This document shows, piece by piece, positions 59,984-64,000 of a stretch of DNA of 64,000 nt. Under the pieces are notes generated by a model, which was given only the letters and a program-made list of their open reading frames with translations, made no database searches and was not told where the DNA came from. The first letter of the stretch is position 1, and each line of letters opens with the position of its first letter. The translations under genes were made by a program, and so were the position numbers. The DNA comes from Burkholderia diffusa. GTDB lineage: Bacteria > Pseudomonadota > Gammaproteobacteria > Burkholderiales > Burkholderiaceae. The stretch lies in assembly GCF_902499115.1 (NCBI RefSeq), contig NZ_CABVPN010000035.1:1-64000 (forward strand), written 5' to 3'.

Positions 59984-61120
59984 ATGCAATCGACGATCAA
60001 ATCCGTCGAGTACGACCGGCCGGTCTCGGCAGGAACCGTCTGTGGCGTCGGGCAAGCGTGGGCCAAGGTGCCCGATGCACCGTCCGCCGAGGAGCGCGCC
60101 GCCCTGAAGGCGCGCATCAAGGCGCTGCTCGCACGTGAAAAGGCCGTGCTCGTCGCTCACTACTACGTGGATGCCGAGCTGCAGGAACTGGCCGACGAAA
60201 CCGGTGGCTGCGTCGCCGATTCGCTTGAAATGGCCCGCTTCGGCCGCGACCACGACGCGCAGACGCTCGTCGTCGCCGGCGTGCGCTTCATGGGCGAAAC
60301 CGCCAAGATCCTGAGCCCCGGGAAACGCGTACTGATGCCCGATCTCGACGCGACCTGCTCGCTCGATCTCGGTTGCCCGGTCGACGAATTCTCCGCGTTC
60401 TGCGATGCGCATCCCGATCGCACCGTCGTCGTCTACGCAAACACCAGCGCCGCCGTGAAGGCGCGCGCCGACTGGATGGTCACGTCGTCGATCGGCCTCG
60501 AGATCGTCGCTGACCTGCACGCACGGGGCGAGAAGATCATCTGGGCACCCGATCGCCATCTCGGCAGCTACATCCAGAAGAAAACCGGCGCGGACATGCT
60601 GTTGTGGCAGGGTTCGTGCCTCGTCCACGACGAATTCAAGGGCATCGAGCTCGACCTGCTGCGCGCCGAGTATCCGGACGCGAAGGTGCTCGTGCATCCC
60701 GAGTCGCCGGAAAACGTCGTCGCGCAGGCGGACGTCGTCGGCTCGACGACGCAACTGATCGACGCAGCCGTGAAGTTCGACGCGACGCACTTCATCGTCG
60801 CGACCGACCTCGGCATCCTGCACAAGATGCAGCTCGCGGCGCCCGGCAAGACCTTCATCGCCGCGCCGACGGCCGGCAACAGCGCGACCTGCAAGAGCTG
60901 CGCCCATTGCCCGTGGATGGCGATGAACGGCCTCGCGAACCTCGCCGACGTGCTCGAGCGCGGTCACAACGAGATCTTCGTCGACCCCGCGATCGGCGCG
61001 CGCGCGCGTCTGCCGATCGACCGGATGCTCGATTTCGCAGCGGCGCACAAGAAGCGCGTGCAGGCGAGCGGCGATCTGCAGCGCGATCAGCAACTGTTCG
61101 CGAACGTGGGGGCTGCATGA
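59984..61120 (+). CDS. nadA: quinolinate synthase A
   Basis: NadA condenses iminoaspartate (from NadB) with dihydroxyacetone phosphate to quinolinate; it needs a [4Fe-4S] cluster. The 378-residue protein has the long form and the cysteines expected for the cluster: Cys125 (DATCSLDLGCP), Cys212 (WQGSCLVHDE) and the C-x2-C-x2-C group at 303-309 (ATCKSCAHCPWM). I chose ATG 59984, eight nt after AGGAG; ATG 59978 is only two nt from it. Its stop overlaps the nadC start (ATGA). The upstream region is the 49-bp repeat array. Confidence 0.95.
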   Translation: MQSTIKSVEYDRPVSAGTVCGVGQAWAKVPDAPSAEERAALKARIKALLAREKAVLVAHYYVDAELQELADETGGCVADSLEMARFGRDHDAQTLVVAGVRFMGETAKILSPGKRVLMPDLDATCSLDLGCPVDEFSAFCDAHPDRTVVVYANTSAAVKARADWMVTSSIGLEIVADLHARGEKIIWAPDRHLGSYIQKKTGADMLLWQGSCLVHDEFKGIELDLLRAEYPDAKVLVHPESPENVVAQADVVGSTTQLIDAAVKFDATHFIVATDLGILHKMQLAAPGKTFIAAPTAGNSATCKSCAHCPWMAMNGLANLADVLERGHNEIFVDPAIGARARLPIDRMLDFAAAHKKRVQASGDLQRDQQLFANVGAA

Positions 61121-61998
61121 TCGGCGCAGTTTCTCCACTGTTCGAAGCCGTGCGCGCACAATACGGCGCGGCATTCGACGAAGCGATTGCACGCAACGTG
61201 GCCGATGCGATCGCCGAAGACGTCGGCACCGGTGACCAGACCGGGCGACTCGTGCCGGCCGGGGAGCGGCGCCGTGCGCGCATCATCGTGCGTGAGGAAG
61301 CAGTGTTGTGCGGCGTGCCGTGGTTCGAGGCCGTCATCTCGCGCATCGATCCGTCGATCGTCGTGCAGTGGCGGTATCGCGAAGGCGACCGGATGACGCC
61401 GGATTCGACGGTCTGCGAACTCGAAGGACCGGCGCGCGCGCTGTTGACGGCCGAGCGCAACGGCCTGAACTTCCTGCAACTGCTGTCGGGCGTCGCGACC
61501 GCAACGCGTCGTTACGTCGATCGCGTCGAAGGCACGCGCGCGAAGATCCTCGATACGCGCAAGACGCTGCCGGGCCTGCGGCTCGCGCAGAAGTATGCGG
61601 TGCGGGTCGGTGGCGGCGAGAACCAGCGTCTCGCGCTGTACGACGGCATCCTCATCAAGGAAAACCACATTGCGGCAGCCGGCGGCGTCGGCGAAGCGCT
61701 CGATGCGGCGTTCGCCCTCGATTCAGGCGTGTCGGTGCAGGTCGAGGTCGAAACGCTCGCGCAGCTCGACACGGCGCTCGCGCATGGCGCGCAATCGGTG
61801 CTGCTCGACAACTTCACGCTCGACATGATGCGCGAAGCGGTGCGTGTCGCGACTGGCAAGGCCGTGCTCGAAGTGTCGGGCGGTGTCAATTTCGATACGG
61901 TGCGCACGTTCGCGGAGACGGGCGTCGACCGCATCTCGATCGGCGCGCTGACGAAGGACGTGCGCGCGACCGACTATTCGATGCGGATCGTCGACTGA
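61117..61998 (+). CDS. nadC: nicotinate-nucleotide pyrophosphorylase (carboxylating)
   Basis: NadC (quinolinate phosphoribosyltransferase) makes nicotinate mononucleotide from quinolinate and PRPP. The 293-residue protein has EDVGTGDQTG, ERNGLNFLQLLSGVATATRRYV, the PRPP/quinolinate-binding TRKTLPGLRLAQKYAVRVGGG with conserved Arg, Lys and His-region residues, ILIKENHI, and EVSGGVNFDTVRTFAETGVDRISIGALT. It overlaps nadA by four bases and is probably coupled to it. Confidence 0.97.
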   Translation: MIGAVSPLFEAVRAQYGAAFDEAIARNVADAIAEDVGTGDQTGRLVPAGERRRARIIVREEAVLCGVPWFEAVISRIDPSIVVQWRYREGDRMTPDSTVCELEGPARALLTAERNGLNFLQLLSGVATATRRYVDRVEGTRAKILDTRKTLPGLRLAQKYAVRVGGGENQRLALYDGILIKENHIAAAGGVGEALDAAFALDSGVSVQVEVETLAQLDTALAHGAQSVLLDNFTLDMMREAVRVATGKAVLEVSGGVNFDTVRTFAETGVDRISIGALTKDVRATDYSMRIVD

Positions 61999-62020
61999 CC
62001 GCGCGATAGTCCGTTTGATG

Positions 62021-62058
62021 AAAAAAGCCGCTGGCGCGCAAACGCCAGCGGCTTTTTT
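62021..62058. terminator. bidirectional terminator between nadC and nadB
   Basis: AAAAAAGCCGCTGGCG and CGCCAGCGGCTTTTTT form a perfect 16-bp stem around CGCAAA. Confidence 0.92.
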
Positions 62059-62088
62059 GTGGGCCTCAAGCCGGGAAGGGCCTGTCAC

Positions 62089-63675
62089 TCAGCGGCGCGA
62101 GCGGGGCGTGAGCACGCTCGGCAGCGCCTTCGGCAGCGTGTGCGGCCAGTCGCGGCTGTAGTGCAGCCCGCGGCTTTCGCGGCGCGAGTACGCGCTCTTC
62201 ACGATCAGTGTCGCGACGTCGACGAGATTGCGCAGTTCGAGCAGGTCGCGCGTCACGCGGAAGTTTGCGTAGTACTCGTGGATCTCGTCGCGCAGCAGCG
62301 ACAAACGATGCTTCGCGCGCTCGAGACGCTTGTCGGTGCGCACGATGCCGACGTAGTTCCACATCAGCCGGCGCAGTTCGTCCCAGTTGTGCGCGACGAC
62401 GACTTCCTCGTCCGCATCCGACACGCGGCTTTCGTCCCATGCGGGCAGCGTGCCCGGCGTTTCGGCGTCGAAACCGGCGGCCTCGATCGCCTCGGCCGCC
62501 GCGCGGCCGATCACGAGGCATTCGAGCAGCGAATTGCTCGCGAGCCGGTTCGCGCCGTGCAGCCCCGTGTACGACGTCTCGCCGACCGCATACAGGCCCG
62601 CGAGATCGGTGCGTCCCGCGAGGTCGGTGACGACGCCGCCGCACGTGTAGTGCGCGGCCGGCACGACCGGAATCGGCTGCTTCGCGATGTCGATGCCGAA
62701 TTCAAGGCAGCGCGCGTGAATCGTCGGGAAGTGTTCGCGCAGGAATGCTTCCGGCTGATGGCTGATGTCGAGATACACGCAGTCGATCCCGCGCTTCTTG
62801 ATCTCGAAGTCGATCGCGCGCGCGACGATGTCGCGCGGCGCGAGTTCCGCGCGCGGATCGTGCGCGGGCATGAAGCGCGTGCCATCCGGCAGTTTCAGCA
62901 GGCCGCCTTCGCCGCGCACGGCTTCCGAAATCAGGAACGATTTCGCGTACGGATGGAACAGGCAGGTCGGGTGGAACTGGATGAATTCCATGTTCGACAC
63001 GCGGCAGCCCGCGCGCCACGCCATCGCGATGCCGTCGCCGGTCGCGGTGTCGGGGTTCGTCGTGTACAGGTAGACTTTGCCGGCGCCGCCGGTCGCGAGT
63101 ACCGTGTGCGGCGCCTCGATCGTGATCGTGCAATCGTTGTCGACGTCGAGCGCATACAGCCCGTGACAGCGGCGGCCGGGCAGCCCGAGCCGGTCCGACG
63201 TGATCAGGTCGATCGCATGGTGGTTTTCGAAGAACGTGATGTTCGGATGCTGGCGCGCGCGGTCGGACAGCGTCGCGAGCACCGCATGGCCGGTTGCGTC
63301 GGCCGCGTGGATGATTCGGCGGTGACTATGGCCGCCTTCGCGCGTCAGATGGAAGCCGAGTTCGGCCGCATCGTCCTTCGTGAACGGCACGCCCTGCGAA
63401 ATCAGCCATTCGATCGCTTCGCGGCCGTGCTCGACGATGTAGCGCGTCGCGCCTTCGTCGCACAGCCCGCCGCCGGCGACCAGCGTGTCGTCGACGTGGT
63501 TCTCGATGCTGTCCGCCGAATCGAGGACGGCCGCAATGCCGCCTTGCGCGTGATCGCTTGCCCCCTCCATCATCGAACGTTTAGCGATCAGCGCGACACG
63601 TCGCGTGCTGGCCAGGTTGAGTGCGACCGACAGCCCTGCCAGGCCGCTGCCGACGATCGCCACGTCGAATTTCAT
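62089..63675 (-). CDS. nadB: L-aspartate oxidase
   Basis: NadB oxidises aspartate to iminoaspartate, the substrate of NadA. The 528-residue flavoprotein has the FAD motif VAIVGSGLAGLSVALNLA at the N-terminus, SMMEGASDHAQGGIAAVL, the active-site region REGGHSHRRIIHAADATG, and ALYAVGETSYTGLHGANRLASNSLLECLVIGRAAAEAI near residues 365-400. GGAGA lies upstream of ATG 63675. It converges on nadA-nadC, so all three de novo quinolinate genes are together but in two transcription units. Confidence 0.96.
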   Translation of the reverse strand: MKFDVAIVGSGLAGLSVALNLASTRRVALIAKRSMMEGASDHAQGGIAAVLDSADSIENHVDDTLVAGGGLCDEGATRYIVEHGREAIEWLISQGVPFTKDDAAELGFHLTREGGHSHRRIIHAADATGHAVLATLSDRARQHPNITFFENHHAIDLITSDRLGLPGRRCHGLYALDVDNDCTITIEAPHTVLATGGAGKVYLYTTNPDTATGDGIAMAWRAGCRVSNMEFIQFHPTCLFHPYAKSFLISEAVRGEGGLLKLPDGTRFMPAHDPRAELAPRDIVARAIDFEIKKRGIDCVYLDISHQPEAFLREHFPTIHARCLEFGIDIAKQPIPVVPAAHYTCGGVVTDLAGRTDLAGLYAVGETSYTGLHGANRLASNSLLECLVIGRAAAEAIEAAGFDAETPGTLPAWDESRVSDADEEVVVAHNWDELRRLMWNYVGIVRTDKRLERAKHRLSLLRDEIHEYYANFRVTRDLLELRNLVDVATLIVKSAYSRRESRGLHYSRDWPHTLPKALPSVLTPRSRR

Positions 63676-63797
63676 GCTGCATCTCCATCGTTACGCTTTA
63701 GCTCTTGTGCGTTCCGTCGGCCGTGGCCGGGGAAAGAGGAGAGCATACCGCGTCGGGCTCGCGCGTGCGCGCAAAACCCCACCTGTGCGCGCAAAAC

Positions 63798-63826
63798 AAA
63801 AAGCCCCGCATGTGCGGGGCTTTTTG
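63798..63826 (-). terminator. terminator of rpmG
   Basis: AAAAAGCCCCGCA and TGCGGGGCTTTTT form a 13-bp stem around two bases, just after the rpmG stop on the minus strand. Confidence 0.88.
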
Positions 63827-63855
63827 GTCGCCGTCAGGCTGGCAGAAACCGGAGA

Positions 63856-64000
63856 TTACTTGATCTTGGTTTCTTTGTATTCCACATGCTTGCGGACGAC
63901 GGGATCGAACTTCTTGATCGCCATCTTTTCCGGCATGTTGCGCTTGTTCTTCGTGGTCGTGTAGAAGTGACCCGTACCAGCGGTCGACTCCAGCTTGATC
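63856..64000 (-). CDS. rpmG: 50S ribosomal protein L33 (partial, 5' end outside window)
   Basis: The last 48 codons are present. They read IKLESTAGTGHFYTTTKNKR and end VVRKHVEYKETKIK, the L33 sequence of the cysteine-free type. Only the first seven or so residues lie beyond the window edge. rpmB (L28) normally precedes it in the same operon and would be outside. Confidence 0.95.
   Translation of the reverse strand, partial: IKLESTAGTGHFYTTTKNKRNMPEKMAIKKFDPVVRKHVEYKETKIK

Overview
The window looks like primary-chromosome DNA of a Burkholderia, most likely a Burkholderia cepacia complex species. The basis is high GC with strong GC3 bias, protein sequences typical of the genus, and Betaproteobacteria gene orders: lpxK-trm112-kdsB-adk, ribF-ileS-lspA-coaBC-dut, clpS-clpA, and nadA-nadC converging on nadB. 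I see no rRNA, tRNA, insertion sequence, prophage or CRISPR array. It is mainly housekeeping DNA with a few accessory genes.

Layout. 0.1-7 kb: acyl-CoA ligase, ybaK, plsY, yajQ-type gene, murB, argF, DUF3579 gene. 7-14 kb: rpsT, murJ and a SirB1-type gene, an SDR oxidoreductase, then adk-kdsB-trm112-lpxK (envelope and nucleotide metabolism). 14-21 kb: xseA, sodB, chrA, a Crp/Fnr regulator, a DUF962 gene overlapping panE, and a methyltransferase. 21-31.6 kb is the more accessory part: a degenerate EAL protein, a DHA2 drug exporter, a DUF2917 gene, an HTH-citrate synthase divergent from an unusual CaiB-type CoA transferase, a GntR regulator, an aldo/keto reductase, a secreted Gly-rich repeat protein and a nickel/cobalt transporter. 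31.7-36 kb: a stand-alone EF-G gene, a DUF192 gene, a small His/Lys-rich secreted protein and rluE. 36-40 kb: two unrelated NADP-isocitrate dehydrogenases in tandem. 40-48.5 kb: a Tat-exported multicopper oxidase, cspA, clpS-clpA, an amino acid permease and a DUF347 membrane protein. 48.5-54.7 kb: dut-coaBC-lspA-ileS-ribF on the minus strand. 54.8-59.6 kb: purN-RsmB-like-mscS and a fatty acid desaturase. 59.7-63.7 kb: the NAD synthesis genes nadA-nadC and nadB. The window ends inside rpmG.

Most intergenic gaps between convergent genes hold one clear bidirectional hairpin terminator. Several genes (ybaK, clpS, purN, perhaps murJ) have a -10-like hexamer ending 6-9 nt before the ATG and no Shine-Dalgarno sequence, so they are candidates for leaderless mRNAs.

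The strongest unexplained structure is a five-copy 49-bp repeat (59732-59970) ending just before the nadA ribosome binding site. Each copy forms a stem-loop and carries an ATG followed by a very short open frame; copies 2-5 all read M-G-P-E-stop despite synonymous differences. Other points of interest are a perfect 16-bp palindrome upstream of icd, an apparent circular permutation of a family III CoA transferase, an EAL protein that has lost catalytic residues, a 15-bp tandem repeat in the Gly-rich protein gene, and a candidate small RNA between cspA and clpS.
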